Positions 12,165 through 23,149 of a stretch of 64,000 nucleotides of DNA are shown one piece after another (positions within the stretch are counted from its first letter, which is position 1; every line of letters starts with the position of its first letter). The translations under genes were made by a program, and so were the position numbers. This stretch comes from Durusdinium trenchii (lineage: Eukaryota > Sar > Dinophyceae > Suessiales > Symbiodiniaceae). The DNA lies in contig CAXAMN010000015.1 in NCBI GenBank assembly GCA_963970005.1, forward strand, positions 285,523 through 349,522, given 5' to 3'. The notes beneath the pieces were generated by a model. That model had not been told where the DNA came from. It worked only from the letters and a program-made list of their open reading frames with translations, and did no database searches.

Positions 12165-12920
12165 TTGGCTCCTTGTATCTATGGCTGGCGTGCCCGACAC
12201 AAGTCAAGGGACTGCAAACTCAAGTGTGGCAACTGTTGGACTCGATCGGCGATTGGTGCCATTCGGCATCCCTCCTAGCACCTTCTATTCTCCGCAGGTT
12301 CATTATCTTTCCGTGATGCGACTCACTGGTACAGTAACACTTAGTACTGCCGCCCTCTTTGAGGGAGCACTGGGCCAGTGTTGCGGCATGGGACTGTGGC
12401 ATTATATACAGTAACTGAATGCATCGCACAGAAAGTCAAAGAGGGTCGTGATGTCGTGGCTTTCTTATTTCTGAATTGTCAAGAGATGACCCAGCAAGCT
12501 AGGGCCTGAGTGCAAATTCGCCTTGAGGACGACTGAGGACTCATTACCTGAACTACCGCTCCCAAGTCGAAAAAGCTCATCAGCATAAAGCAAGCCAAGG
12601 ACAAGGTTCAACCAGCAATGTGCACTAGCACCAACAATTCGATGAACCAGCAGTGGGCACTGGCATGCTCAGAGACTGGCATGAGAATGGCGAACTCTTT
12701 CAACCGAGAAACGCCGGTGACAGCCCATTTCATTCTCCAAGGCCCACCATCTCAAAACAATCGAACTTATTCTTGATATCCAGACCACCCATGTGTGCAC
12801 GACAAAAATATGCAAGAATTTGTCGGCTAAAAAAGCTTATCCTGAGGGGCGGACCTGCCCACAACCAAATTTGAACCTTACATAATTACTGGCAAGCGTG
12901 GGCAGGAGCCATAAAAGAAA
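12165..12920. other. Non-coding, nothing recognised
   Basis: The plus-strand frame continuing out of hairpin 2 and the frame at 12653-12874 give no domain or splice-supported exon. Confidence 0.35.
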
Positions 12921-12921
12921 C

Positions 12922-12993
12922 TGGTGAGGTTTGCTTTTTTGGTCAGGCATTGCCAATTGAACGGTTCCAGATCCGCATCCCTTTCATGTCTGA
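12922..12993 (-). CDS. Candidate internal exon
   Basis: A minus-strand acceptor TCCCTAG precedes a frame reading RHERDADLEPFNWQCLTKKA and then NLT, bounded by a GT donor (GTTTC). The 72-nt size and polar composition fit the small minus-strand exons to the right. No family is recognised. Confidence 0.35.
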
Positions 12994-13097
12994 CTAGGGA
13001 GGTAGGGGAGTTCCGGTTCCATTTCCGTTCCGGAACCCTGCAATGGCTCCAGTGGGGTATCTTATGGACATTTGACAAGCCATTGCGCAACACTAAA

Positions 13098-13250
13098 GAA
13101 CTTCAGGAGCAAGGACGCTACGAACGGAGCAAAGGGCATCGCTACTAGGAGCAAGAAGCTACTAGGGGCTCCTGGCNNNNNNNNNNATCGCTACTAGGAG
13201 CAAGGACGCTACGAACGGAACAAAGGGCATCGCAACACGAAAGAACTTCA
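13098..13250. repeat. Minisatellite copies flanking an assembly gap
   Basis: The block GCAAGGACGCTACGAACGGA plus CAAAGGGCATCGC occurs on both sides of a run of 10 Ns (13177-13186), together with CGCTACTAGGAGCAAG. Outer flanks also match (CGCAACACTAAAGAACTTC and CGCAACACGAAAGAACTTC). The words are the reverse complement of the minisatellite at 2918-3185 and 18905-18992. The gap probably hides further or collapsed units. Confidence 0.8.
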
Positions 13251-13754
13251 TCTCAGAGTCTTTAGGCTTTTTCAACCCGCCGCTTGTCACGCTTGCCATC
13301 TCAGGCCTAATCGGCAGCTTGGAGCAGGCCCTGTCCCCTTTGAGGTTGACAGGGCCTGAAGGAGATTGATGGCACACTTTGGCACCATCACGGTCTCCTA
13401 GATCAGGCATGCCCAGTGCCCCTTCACAAATGTTGATTGGTGATGTATGCATGCACAGTTGAGATGATGAGTTCTTGTACCCGCTCAAGTCACAGAGGGA
13501 AGGCGTTGAAATCATGGGCTTTGTAAGCTGGCCTGCCGTGCTGTGCAATGTTTGTAAGGGGCTGGTGAAGCTATGCTTGCTACCATAACCTCATCTATGT
13601 CAAAATGATGTCACATGCCCACCGCTTGTCTACGCCTCTCGGTCAGAGACCACATTTTGGCAAATCAAACGCCTTCCATCATTCTTTTGGCCTGGCCAAA
13701 GAGGCCAAAAACCATCAAACTGTAGAGTCATTTCAGAGTCATTCAAGCACTGTC

Positions 13755-14062
13755 AGCGCACAATGTTGGCTTCCCGCCGGCCTTCTTCAGGAGCATTAAA
13801 ATACACATCATTGTCAGGCACACGGAAAATGCAGCCAGGTGGATCTGCCCTGAGCTTATTTTTGTGAGGATGCTGTGGCAGAGTCCCAACAAGTACAGTA
13901 CGTCCTCGCACCTTCGGCACAAATACACTTGTATACCAAGTCCATGTTCTCAAGATCAGTTTATCCAGAACAGGCGCTGCAGCTAGTGTCTCTCCAAGTC
14001 TCTCTTGGTACAGCTCGTCTGTGTAAGCCAACCTCTCTGAAGCAAATATGCCTTTAAAGCAT
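13755..14062 (-). CDS. Candidate exon region, possible membrane protein
   Basis: From an acceptor-like TTTGCTTCAG near 14038-14047 the minus frame reads RLAYTDELYQERLGETLAAA and then PVLDKLIL, a convincing helical peptide. Further left two frames are open. One continues the same frame (VRGRTVLVGTLPQHPHKNKL). The other, after GTGCCGAAG, gives a hydrophobic stretch (HLAAFSVCLTMMCILMLLKK) that would make a membrane helix and has the higher GC at third positions. Either one exon is read in the first frame, or two exons with an intron difference are present. No family is recognised. Confidence 0.4.
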
Positions 14063-14448
14063 ACTACATGAAGCATGGTTGAAGCGATTCCACCTGGCAG
14101 CATGCCCTGCTGCTTGCTGCAATGACAAGGTATCAGGAAGGCAGCCGCAGGTGCGAACCACAAAGCAATGCTTGATTGAACTGCAAGCAAGAGGCTTCTT
14201 GTTCAACTTGTTGGCTGCATCTTGACATTGGTCTACCTCACGTCAACGCCTCTAACCAGTTGACTGTGCCATTGCCACTGCAGAAAAAAATCACAAAGGT
14301 TGACCCTACCATAGTAATTTTAGCCGGGCGGGGTGCACATGTTGCCTTCAAAAAGCCAGGCCTCTGAGCTTCTTGATGATACTTTTGGACTTTTAGAAAA
14401 TAAAATTAACACAAACAAGAAAACAGGTAGATCAGGGAAGGGCACCAC

Positions 14449-14587
14449 ATATATATATATATATACAAATATCCTTGACATGTATGCGCATATAAATATA
14501 AATAATCATATAGATAAATAGATAGATAGATAGATAGATAGATAGGTAGATAGATAGATAGACAGACAGATAGATAGATAGATAGGT
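14449..14587. repeat. (TA)n and (GATA)n microsatellites
   Basis: ATATATATATATATAC is followed about 50 bp later by some 15 units of GATA with a few GACA and GGTA variants. The frames through it are repeat artefacts. Confidence 0.95.
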
Positions 14588-14870
14588 ATAACATTAAATT
14601 ATATAGCTCTAGAATCTAGTATCATTCAACAATCTTCCAACAATCCTGCTGAGCTCGATCATTCCAGTCAGTCACAGGCACGGAGTCTAACTTCTTTGTC
14701 TCGGCAGGGCAAGTAAGGGTGGCATCATCCAGAAGCGTGTAACTGGCCTTATGAAGGTCAATAGGTCTGAACTGCTGTATGCACTAAATATGTAAGTGAT
14801 TTTTGGGTACCTCTTCAAAGGGCATATTTTGAGAACTGCTTGTGACTCGGTTTTGTACAGTAATGTGGAC

Positions 14871-14999
14871 CCTGTTTATAGAGGCCGTCAAAATTCAAAA
14901 GCAGTGACCCGAAGGTCATTGAGACAGCAACTCCTTTAAATGCTAAGGTCACAGCCAATGGGTCAACGGGAGCGGCAGTAGGCTGCCAAGAGTCGGCAC
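14871..14999 (-). CDS. Internal exon of an unrecognised gene
   Basis: This is one of the better-supported exons. The minus strand shows a pyrimidine-rich tract and acceptor TTTGTTTTCCAG. A 129-nt frame (43 codons) then reads PLAVTLAFKGVAVSMTFGSL and on to LLLNFDGLYKQ, ending at a GT donor (GTCCAC). The middle is hydrophobic enough for a membrane segment. It lies in a run of minus-strand exon candidates at 12.9-18.6 kb that may form one gene. The product is unknown. Confidence 0.5.
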
Positions 15000-15906
15000 C
15001 TGGAAAACAAAGAAAACAATAACAACCCTCGTGCACAAAGCAACCAAGACCAATGCCTATCTCTCTACAAAGGGAAAGACAGCCAAAACAGGATCATAGG
15101 AATCCTGTAAGACAGCAACCAACCTCTCCCACGCATGGCGCCAGGAACACAAAGCCATGGTAAATCACCTCAAGAGTTTTCCAGGTAGAAGATTGCGAAG
15201 TCGAAGCACACTTGCAGATTAGACACCCACAACATGTTCAAGATTTTTGAAGACACTGAACTGTGGTCGTATGTGGCCGTAAAGTATTGACAAGCTTGAA
15301 AACCCCTCAGTGTGAACAATCACAAAAGTACCTCCCAAGAAACGAGGGGAAAGGAGCTGCAGTCCTGGTTATGCTGATTGCTTCCTAGCCGCAGGGTTTC
15401 GTCTGCATTTCTGGATGATGCCTGCCGGAAGGGTAAGGAACGGCAAAACAAGAGAGCCATCCCAGCACTTCGACTGTGGAATTGATTATCAGTGGTTGAA
15501 GTTGAGGTATCCCCACCCGGGGCTTGTTGCACTTGTTGCCACCTCTCCTTCCCACAAGTCTCCTACGGCTGTTGGAGCTCCAGGCCTTTGCAGCAGCTTC
15601 TCAGAGAGATGAAAAGGAATACTATTTGTGCATCTGGCCTTGGTGAACAAGCTTCACCGCTTTGAAGTCGATCCAATCATGCAATCTTCCCGACAAAAAC
15701 ACCTCTCAAAAACTCAATGTGCGACTGAATCGTGCCCCTGCACCGGCAGCACAAAGCCCAACAGGCACTGTGCCGTTCAGGCAAGTTGCGGAGCCCCAAA
15801 GCTCCAAATAGCGGCTGTGATTGTAGCAAACTTGGCACACACTCGAAGAGTATGGCCCTGATGTCATCTCATACCTGAGAGGAGAAATACTGTAGATGCT
15901 TTTAGC

Positions 15907-16001
15907 ACAGTTCTCTGCCTTGGCCTCATTGAGGCAACATGATGCAGCTGTGTTTGCTTAATCTGCACCAGGCACCCACCACTCTTGAACAACTTTGCAT
16001 C
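15907..16001 (-). CDS. Candidate internal exon
   Basis: Acceptor GACCATTGCAG precedes a minus frame reading DAKLFKSGGCLVQIKQTQLH, followed by a basic stretch (MRPRQRTVLK). The donor is not clear (GT at about 15908 or GC nearby). The product is unknown. Confidence 0.4.
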
Positions 16002-16201
16002 CTGCAATGGTCAAAATACAGCACCACAAGCACCACAGAACATGTTCGTGCAGAACAAACATTGCGTAAGAATTTGAACGACGGCCGTGCAAATTCTCTA
16101 TTCACTGGTCGAACAATCTTCCACAGCGCTATCCAAGGCCACTCAACAACTGACTCAAAACACATGACACACAGCGTGGCACAGCGTGGGCGTTGGGTCA
16201 C

Positions 16202-16321
16202 AAATCCTGCTTGGCCAACTTTAGGTTGTAGGTCGGCTTGCCGCCCGGATAGCAGGAACAGTAGTGCTTGAAGGTTGCATCTCGAGCGCCCGTCAGCGGC
16301 TGATACTTATCTTTGTCCATC
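16202..16321 (-). CDS. Internal exon of an unrecognised gene
   Basis: Acceptor CTTGTTTTAG and GT donor (GTGACC) bound 120 nt that read MDKDKYQPLTGARDATFKHY, then a Cys-Gly turn and KPTYNLKLAKQD. Splice signals and peptide quality agree. The ATG at the start of the exon may be coincidental. No family is recognised; it neighbours other minus-strand exons. Confidence 0.5.
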
Positions 16322-16623
16322 CTAAAACAAGGTTGGGTCTTAGGTGCAGTGCACAGCTTGAATCGAAACGGCAATTCTCAAACACTATGTAACCGTAACC
16401 GTGATGTTGCAAGCCTGATCTTTCGGAACCTGCCTCCACAGGATGCAGCTTTTCAGCCTCAAGAGTTCCTACTGGGAGATGCCAAAAAGCGGTGCCGTCA
16501 AGCTTCTGGGCGGCATCCTCCCATGGCTCAATTACCCATCCTCGCGCAGCAAAGGCGTACCTTGAAGCGACTGTTGTAGCATTTGCAGGGGGCCTCCAAA
16601 CAAAACATTATCAACGTCTCCAC

Positions 16624-16763
16624 CCAAGTGTAAGTGCTTGAAGCAAGTGTGGAAATACTAGCCCATTGCTCCGGCAAAAACAGCTTCAGGGCAACACAAA
16701 GCAACCTGCCAAGGTTCTGCAAAGCAAAGTCCGAAGAAAAAATCTCCTTGCTCAACTTCTCAC
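16624..16763 (-). CDS. Internal exon, hydrophobic helical segment
   Basis: After acceptor CACCCGCAG the minus frame reads EIFSSDFALQNLGRLLCVAL and KLFLPEQWASISTLASS, ending at GT donor GTGGAG. The alternating Leu/Ala pattern suggests a helix in or near a membrane. It probably lies upstream, in the transcript, of the 16202-16321 exon. The product is unknown. Confidence 0.45.
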
Positions 16764-16840
16764 CTGCGGGTGAGCAAAGTACAGAGCCGCAAATGGCAAA
16801 GAGCAGCATGGAGCTTCTACACCAGCGAAGGGAAAGGTCT

Positions 16841-16889
16841 ATAATATATATATATATTTATAAAGAGAGAGAGAGAGAGGGAGAGAGAT
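16841..16889. repeat. (TA)n-(GA)n microsatellite
   Basis: ATATATATATAT is followed by TTTATAAA and GAGAGAGAGAGAGAGGGAGA. Confidence 0.95.
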
Positions 16890-16891
16890 AG

Positions 16892-18104
16892 AGCTGGCAA
16901 ATCTGGCAACCCCTTGGCCAAACTTTCACCACTTCCATCCGATGCGCCTAAGTAGTTCCAGTCCAGTTTCATCATGCTTTCATCGGAAAGAGCATCCTTG
17001 CATGTGCTCAAGTGCAAGCACACCCTCCACTCCCAAACAAAGCTAGTCTAGAGCATGAAAGTGGTGAACAAGCTAGCCAAGCTAGTCCCTCACAGTGTGT
17101 CAATCATCATGCAGAAACAGGCAAAGATTAGGAAATGCCTTATGCAGTGGTAAAGCCTGTGGCGTTCCATTAGGAACTCCTTTGGAGAAACCACTCGGAG
17201 TGCCAGGCACGGCTGAAATTCAGCTAACCTGAGGCTAACCTGGACAAAAGAGTCGCCCTTCGTTCTCTCCAGGGCAATGTCTCACCAAGCAACATGCATT
17301 GCTCCTTTAGGTTGCTTTGGGTTGGTACATGAACGTAGGGCGTGCCGCACCAACAAGGCACTCAAAAGCACACAGCAGTGCAAAGCTTGTCCTGGAAAGT
17401 CTTGAAATGTAAACAACTTCAGCCCGTCTGCCGCACAGTTTCTAACCGCAAAAACAGAACATTGCAAGAGCTTCCTTCCTCTTCGCGACCCAATGTGCAA
17501 AGGCAACAGGACTAGGGTGGAGTTCAAAAGGGGGGGTTGGGAGGCCCTCCCGAAGCCTGATTTCTCAGGGGCTAGGTCACAGGTCTTCAAACATCTTCTG
17601 CTAAAGCAATCAAACTCCAGCTAGCTTCACCAGCTTTCGCGAATGCACCAGTGGGAGCAAAAGGTTGCATGAACATGGCTTCTGAAGGATTGTTTGGGTG
17701 AGATCAACTGGCCCTGCGTCGGAGCTTCAAGGATGGCTTCTCGCTTGAAATAGGCTCCACCACAAAGTCCCGAAGACATGCTCCGCCTCTGTGGCTTCTG
17801 TTTGGGGCACAGGACAACTGATACAATTATATAATTGTTTTGTTATCAGAATCCAGCGAACTTGGTGCTCCAACGATGTCCATTTGAAGTTGGGAACACG
17901 TTGCTTTGCCATCCTTTCCTCAGTGGTTCTAGACTTGACTTTGGAGTGTCAGTGTCTTGCCAAAAAGGACGCGATGTCTTGTCAACACATTTCAATGGTC
18001 CAGCCGTGCATAAAAGCTCTTGCTCAACTCGCTCACACATTGCATGTGCTGAACCGAAATTTCTAGCCCAGCTTCCACGTACTTCACCAGTCCAAATTGG
18101 CGAC
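16892..18104. other. Possible intron with weak minus-strand coding segments
   Basis: Minus-strand frames at 17282-17590 and 17727-18040 are partly peptide-like (for example LCPKQKPQRRSMSSGLCGGA near 17730-17810), but competing frames are equally open. No domain is recognised. Confidence 0.3.
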
Positions 18105-18216
18105 TGGTCCTGGATTCAGTGCAGGAACATGACAGTGAAAATTGATCCAATTCCCTCACTTGCTTCATGCAGTCAGTGTGCACTAGCAAACCACCCACAT
18201 CTGCAGGTGGAGGCCG
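18105..18216 (-). CDS. Candidate internal exon
   Basis: After acceptor AGCTATGTCAAG the minus frame reads PADVGGLLVHTDCMKQVREL, then DQFSLSCSCTES, to a GT donor (GTCGCC). Coding-like composition and both splice signals are present. The product is unknown. Confidence 0.45.
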
Positions 18217-18422
18217 CTTGACATAGCTGTGCCTGAAGAGGACAGCAATTGCATAAAAACATCTCCAAACCCTGGTGGCAAGGAAGCATATCAGTGTACA
18301 CTCACGCTGCTTCGCCCCGTCCAAGCGTTTCTTTCAAGAAAAGATGTGTATATATATATATGTATATCAGATCGTTGTATTGGATTTAATTGCTGCTTGC
18401 CAATCTTTGCTACGCTTGATGC

Positions 18423-18579
18423 TGCAAGTGCTGAGCATTCCCGAATCAGCAAGAGTGGTTTGTCTTCCAGGATTTCTGCCGTACTGCACGTGCCACCACA
18501 AGCTCCGTTTTTGGGGGTGCCTCACTTCAATTGAATTGTTGGAAGTTCCCGTTCCAACTGCTACGAGTGCCATTTCCGA
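18423..18579 (-). CDS. Candidate internal exon
   Basis: After acceptor GGAGATTAAG the minus frame reads SEMALVAVGTGTSNNSIEVR and RSLWWHVQYGRNPGRQ, ending at a GC donor (GCATCA) near 18422. The other two frames have stops. No family is recognised. It is the rightmost of the 12.9-18.6 kb minus-strand candidates. Confidence 0.45.
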
Positions 18580-18904
18580 CTTAATCTCCAACCCTATATA
18601 ACTATAACTGTGCATATACAATAATGTCCACCGTCATGGGCTGGCTTGCTCATCAAAGGAGCACAGTGTTGTCCGGTTCCAGCATAATGATGTACTTTGT
18701 GTTCAAACCTCGGGTAGAGCTGGATCCAATCGCTGGAAGCACGCGCAGTCTAACAAACTCTCACTGCAGTTACTAGTAGGCTCACTAAGCCTGACTCAAG
18801 CTGGACTGAGGTGAAAGCTCACAGCTGCATCGTACAAGCGCCGAAAGAAGGGCCATGGATGCCAGCGATCGTTCCTTGGGACACTCCGCGAGGGCGTTCC
18901 ATTC

Positions 18905-18992
18905 CTTGCTCCTAGTAGCGATGCCAGGAGCCCCGTTCGTAGCTTCTTGTTACTAGTACGGCCAGGAGCCCCTAGTGCTCCTAGTAGCGAAC
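18905..18992. repeat. Minisatellite copy, same family as 2.9 kb
   Basis: Two to three degenerate units are present: CTCCTAGTAGCGATGCCAGG, GCCCCGTTCGTAGCTTCTTG, then GGCCAGGAGCCCCTAGTGCT. Orientation matches 2918-3185 and is opposite to 13.1-13.2 kb. Confidence 0.8.
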
Positions 18993-18994
18993 TT

Positions 18995-20360
18995 GTTCAG
19001 AAACAGGTTCCACGTAGTTTCAGAATGTTGCAATGCTGTGTTGATGGTGATTGCGTGTTGCCGTTCCGGTGGATGGTTTTCTCTGATTGTGGTTTTCACC
19101 CGGAACCTCTGCAAGGTCTCTTCTGCATGGGGTGAAGAACTGCAGGTCCCTGAAATTCAAAAGGAAACTGTCCATTTCGTGGGTTAAGAAGTGTTCAAAG
19201 GGTGGTGTGCTGATTCTGTACCAGAGTGGACGGAAAGACGGACACACTATGTTACAGCACATTCACAGATTGCTTATTCCTCTTCATCCCTCGTATATCG
19301 CTCTTTGTCTGAAATTGTGAAAGGTTGCAACACTGGTAAATGCTAGCGCTAGCTAGCTATCATTGAATACAACCTGGCAGCCAGGGCTCGCTGGCGGACA
19401 CAAAACGAAAGTGCACCCCTCCTGGCCATTGGCTGAACAGGAGTGCTAATTACTATGCCGCACGGTCGATGCCTACTGTGCGACCAGTTTGGAGCTGTGA
19501 AGACAATGCGAACGAAAGGCATCAACCTGTCGTCAACTGACAGGATCGCACCTTCTCGCACAAGGCACTGAAGTCGAGGCCTCCGTCGCTCATGACGTAA
19601 ATCCTGAGTTCCGACTTGCTTCCGTGTACCTCTTGACTTCACACCGGCGTGGCACTGTAGGTCATCTCTTTCCACTACTCTCTCAGATGTGCATGTCTCC
19701 CAAATGCTGAGAAGACTTCTGAAGAGTGCAATCAAAGCCACGGAGACCTTGGAAAGAACTTCTTCACCTCACGGACCTTAGATGACTGAAAGTCAGAGAC
19801 GAATCATGGGGTCTTAGAGTCTTACAGTTCAACACCTGCAATTTAACGGGATTGATTTAGGGTCGGGTACCTTCTTCATTGATAAGGGGTTCTCTGAAGA
19901 AACTCAAAACATAGGTGCCCAAAACGATCTTGCCGATCCTGCCCTCACCAATTCACCTGGCCTGATAAATCACTGCCGCAGGATCTCCATAGACATGCAA
20001 ATAGAATCCGTACCTCTGGACATCGCAATCTCTGCAACCGGCCCAGTGCAGTTTCGATCAGAACCCGCAAGCTTTTCCTGACGGCGCGGCATTCTACTGC
20101 GTCGGACGAACAGGCACCATTGGCCTGCTTCAGCTTGGCTTGGCCAAGTGTTCGTTCAAAAATGCATTCAAAGCTTTCCGAACCTGACCCGGTTGTCCTC
20201 TAAAGACATGGCCAGCCACAGTGTGCTGTCACAAACGGCATCCAGGGATGCTAATGCTTGACTCATCAGGGAAGGTATCCAAGAGTTTTCACACGGCTGG
20301 CCATGCCACGAGAAGCAGTGAAGCGCTGCTAAGTCTTCCTGAGCACCTCAGCTTGCCACG
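18995..20360. other. Non-coding, no gene recognised
   Basis: A 130-codon minus frame (19349-19741), rich in arginine, is the only notable open frame. It has no recognisable motif. The 19330-19370 stretch carries GCTAGCGCTAGCTAGCTA palindromic words. Confidence 0.35.
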
Positions 20361-20390
20361 CGCGCGCGCACACGCACACACACACACACA

Positions 20391-20795
20391 CACACTTAGA
20401 TGGTTGCTCGCAAGAGCCAGGATCGGAATGAAGCCCCCTTGACTTGAAGAAACTGAAAGGTACACAAACCGAAAGGTGAAGAAGTCCGTATAGTTGAAGG
20501 TGTTGAACAATTTGTTTGATTGCATTAGCCGCTTACTGCGAAACACAGGATTGGACAGCTTGTTCAACCGTTGAAAAAGAGTTAAAAGGCAGGTACACAC
20601 TCAGGCGTCCCTGGATGCTTCCACCAGTCTTCCGTAGCTTCGTTGGGCAACGTAGGAAGACCGGTCGTTGCCCCCCTGCTGCTGCACAATGGAGAAGTGA
20701 TAGAAGCTATTAGGAAGTGACGACGTCTCAAAACCTGCGGGTTATGGAGTATAAGAAGCCTTAGGAACAGGTGGTGACACACACACACACACACA
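20391..20795 (-). repeat. Left terminal direct repeat of the retroelement
   Basis: It starts in a (CA)n tract (20371-20394) with ACACACTTAGATGGTTGCTC and ends GGTGGTGACACACACACACA. Compared with 28727-29119 it has about 7 substitutions and a few indels, including an extra CACACTCAG-like insertion near 20594-20602. In element orientation it is the 3' repeat. Confidence 0.9.
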
Positions 20796-20858
20796 GGGCC
20801 GTGGTCGGCGCTCGTTATCGATCAAAGTTTCAGGGTCCAGCTTCAGGGGTGACGAGGG

Positions 20859-21661
20859 TCAAAGCTCGGACTTTTTTCGTAGTGCTTGCTGCCGACATCT
20901 GTGAAAATCATGTCCTGTTTGGACGTAGAGATCTGCTAGCTGAGCGAGCGCTCGCTCGACTGCCGAGGACGGGTAGGTGTACTTTCGGATGAGATGTGCT
21001 CTGGAATGAAACCCTGAAAGTCGTAGGTGTGTGGAGCCAGCGGAAGCTTGATCGCGAAGTTTCCATGAGACGTTTGGGGAGATGTAGGTGATAGTACAAC
21101 GGTCCACGTCGAAGCCAAGAAGATGCATATCGTCCACCGGTTCAAGTTCAACAGGGTTGCCGTAGAAGTCGGGGTGAACCAGGGTCTGAATGGCCATGTG
21201 GGTGAGGAAGGTGCGGTTGAAGGCGATGAAGCGGTTGTCCACGTAGCGGTAGTAGACGAAGTGGATCTCAGTGCGGTCCGTGAGGGAGTGGTGGAGTTGA
21301 TGCCATGAATGTTCGATTAATGTGATGGCGTCATTGCACAGCGCGGGAGAGAGCTGAGAGCCAATCCCAGCTCCTCGAACCTGCAGGAAGTACATAGCAC
21401 AGGCCTTGAAAATGCAAGAATCAAGAGCTAGTGCTACGATAGTAGTGACGTCGCTAGTGTCCAGGGTGCGTTGGGTAGGATGTCGGCGGCGGTGTCTGCC
21501 GATGTGGGCCAGTTGGATGGGATCGCCAGTTGTGTGTGTGTGTCAACTGTAATGGTGGGGGTGGCAAATGTATGCTGCCATCGGTTGACCAGGCTCTGAA
21601 CAGGGTCCACCAGGCGATCTTGAGGAACCGAATTGAAGAACCCCACAAGGTCATCATTCAC
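20859..21661 (-). pseudogene. Reverse transcriptase core, frameshifted
   Basis: Two minus frames together give an RT palm. In 21434-21661 motif A reads DLVGFFNSVPQDRLVDPVQS. After a frame change near 21400-21430, 20859-21395 reads motif B (RGAGIGSQLSPALCN), motif C (FVYYRYVDNRFIAF) and a D/E region (ELEPVDDMHLLGFDVD). The catalytic motif is YVDN instead of the usual YxDD, so the second aspartate is Asn. The protein ends KKSEL before a stop 63 nt from the terminal repeat. RT identity is firm, assignment to the Penelope-like class less so. This copy is unlikely to be active. Confidence 0.8.
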
Positions 21662-22935
21662 AGCGTAGAGATCGACGTGATCGGGCGGTGGAGGTACTCG
21701 TGGAAATGCCCCATAGCTGAGGTATCGATAACTGGCCTGGTGACTGAGGTAGGAGCCGGTAGGTCATGGTGTTGAGCACGTTGGATGTGACACGGAGCAG
21801 TGGTCCATAGTGGGATTTGTAGCAAGAGATAATGGTCCGCCCTTTCTTCCATTGCTTTTTGGCTTTCAAATGGACAACTCCAGAAGGCATGTTGAAGTTG
21901 TTGAGGAAGGCCCCACTTGTACTTTCTGCGCAGGTTGGCAGGGAAGGTCTGCTGGATGATCCGGGGAATGGTTTGGTCGGTATCGTCGGGAAGTGGTTGG
22001 AAAAGCTCCGGTGATTGCCACGTGGCCAAGCATCCTTGAAAGTAGATTCGAGGGCAGAAAATACGGAGGTGTTGTAGTTCGTGATCTGCATGGTGGAGGA
22101 CCACTGTATCGCCAAGAAATTCTTGTAATTGTTTGAGGGATCTGGCGGTGAAGCGGTCTTCGTGTTGCAGGTGATGTGAGTGTTTGGTCCATTGGGTGGT
22201 GAGAAAGCGTCGGCGTGTTGGACCAGTGATGTTGGTAAGCCGTGGGGCCGTGATGCTTCAACCATTTTTTGAGGTTGTGTCGAAAAGTCTCCCAATAGCG
22301 ACGTTTTGTGGGGAAAAACGTGCTGGTCATGCTGGCGTTGAGGAAACGACGCATGTGGCCGGGAAGCTGTAGATCTTCCAGTGTCACAATCAAATGTTCA
22401 TCAGTGGGGGGCGTGTATGCGGGGGAAAGAAGTTGGCGGAGGTGGCTGCATCCGCATGGTAGTTGGTCTGCATGAGGAGGATGGTGAAAATGATCTTCCC
22501 ACTTGCGGTGGTTGTGCAGGCGACTGCGTAGCGTGGAATGAGCAGCTTCTCGTAGCCGGCAGGTGGGGAGGTGGAGGGGGATTGCAAACTGCTTGTGTTG
22601 GTTGAGAAGTGAGGCGAGCCATCGATGAGTATCGGCTTGGAAGTCGGTGTGGGCCAGGAATGGGATGGTCAGGGGAAGGTTGCTCTTGGGCGGTGTGAGG
22701 TTGCGAGAATTCAATGCTTGGTTGATGAGGTGAATAGCTCGACTGCGTCCAGGTTCTTCAAGACTGGTGGCCATACGACGTATGCGGCATAGACCTCAAG
22801 GTCGCTGTAGCGGCCTGAGCGTAGGCGGCGCGCTGCTTCGAAGGAGGCCTGAGAGTGTTTGCTGAGGTCGCGCAGGACGCTGAGAGCATGGAGCTTGTGG
22901 GAGGTGCAAAGTATGGGTTGGTTCGTGGACTGCAA
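21654..22935 (-). pseudogene. Linker and RT fingers region, frameshifted
   Basis: Three overlapping minus frames continue one protein. The 22711-22935 frame reads SVLRDLSKHSQASFEAARRL. The 21866-22774 frame reads NLPLTIPFLAHTDFQADTHR, a PCGCSHL cysteine cluster and FPTKRRYWETFRHNLKKWLK. The 21654-22295 frame reads HLKAKKQWKKGRTIISCYKS, a basic block that fits the RT fingers upstream of motif A. At least two frame changes join them. They link the endonuclease segment to the RT core. Confidence 0.6.
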
Positions 22936-23149
22936 CCGGCGGTGAAGGCGACGAAATAATCGGAAATGGTTGGCGAGGCGAGGGAAGAAATGAGCACGGT
23001 GTCTGCTGAACTGCCAACCCTCGGCCTTGAGGTAACGTAAGGCCGGTTGCCATTGGGATCATGGATCCAGGCCTGGTCGTAGTCGGGGTATACCGGTGGC
23101 AATATGGATGGTGGAATATGGAATATTGGGTGACGGTGTTGGTGGCATG

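Noticed and set aside
13177..13186. Run of ten Ns as a biological feature
   Set aside because: It is an assembly gap placeholder; the surrounding duplicated sequence is reported instead.
21866..22774. 302-codon minus frame taken as one intact protein
   Set aside because: Only its first two-thirds is coding-like; the signal moves to neighbouring frames near 22100-22300, so it is a frameshifted pseudogene segment.
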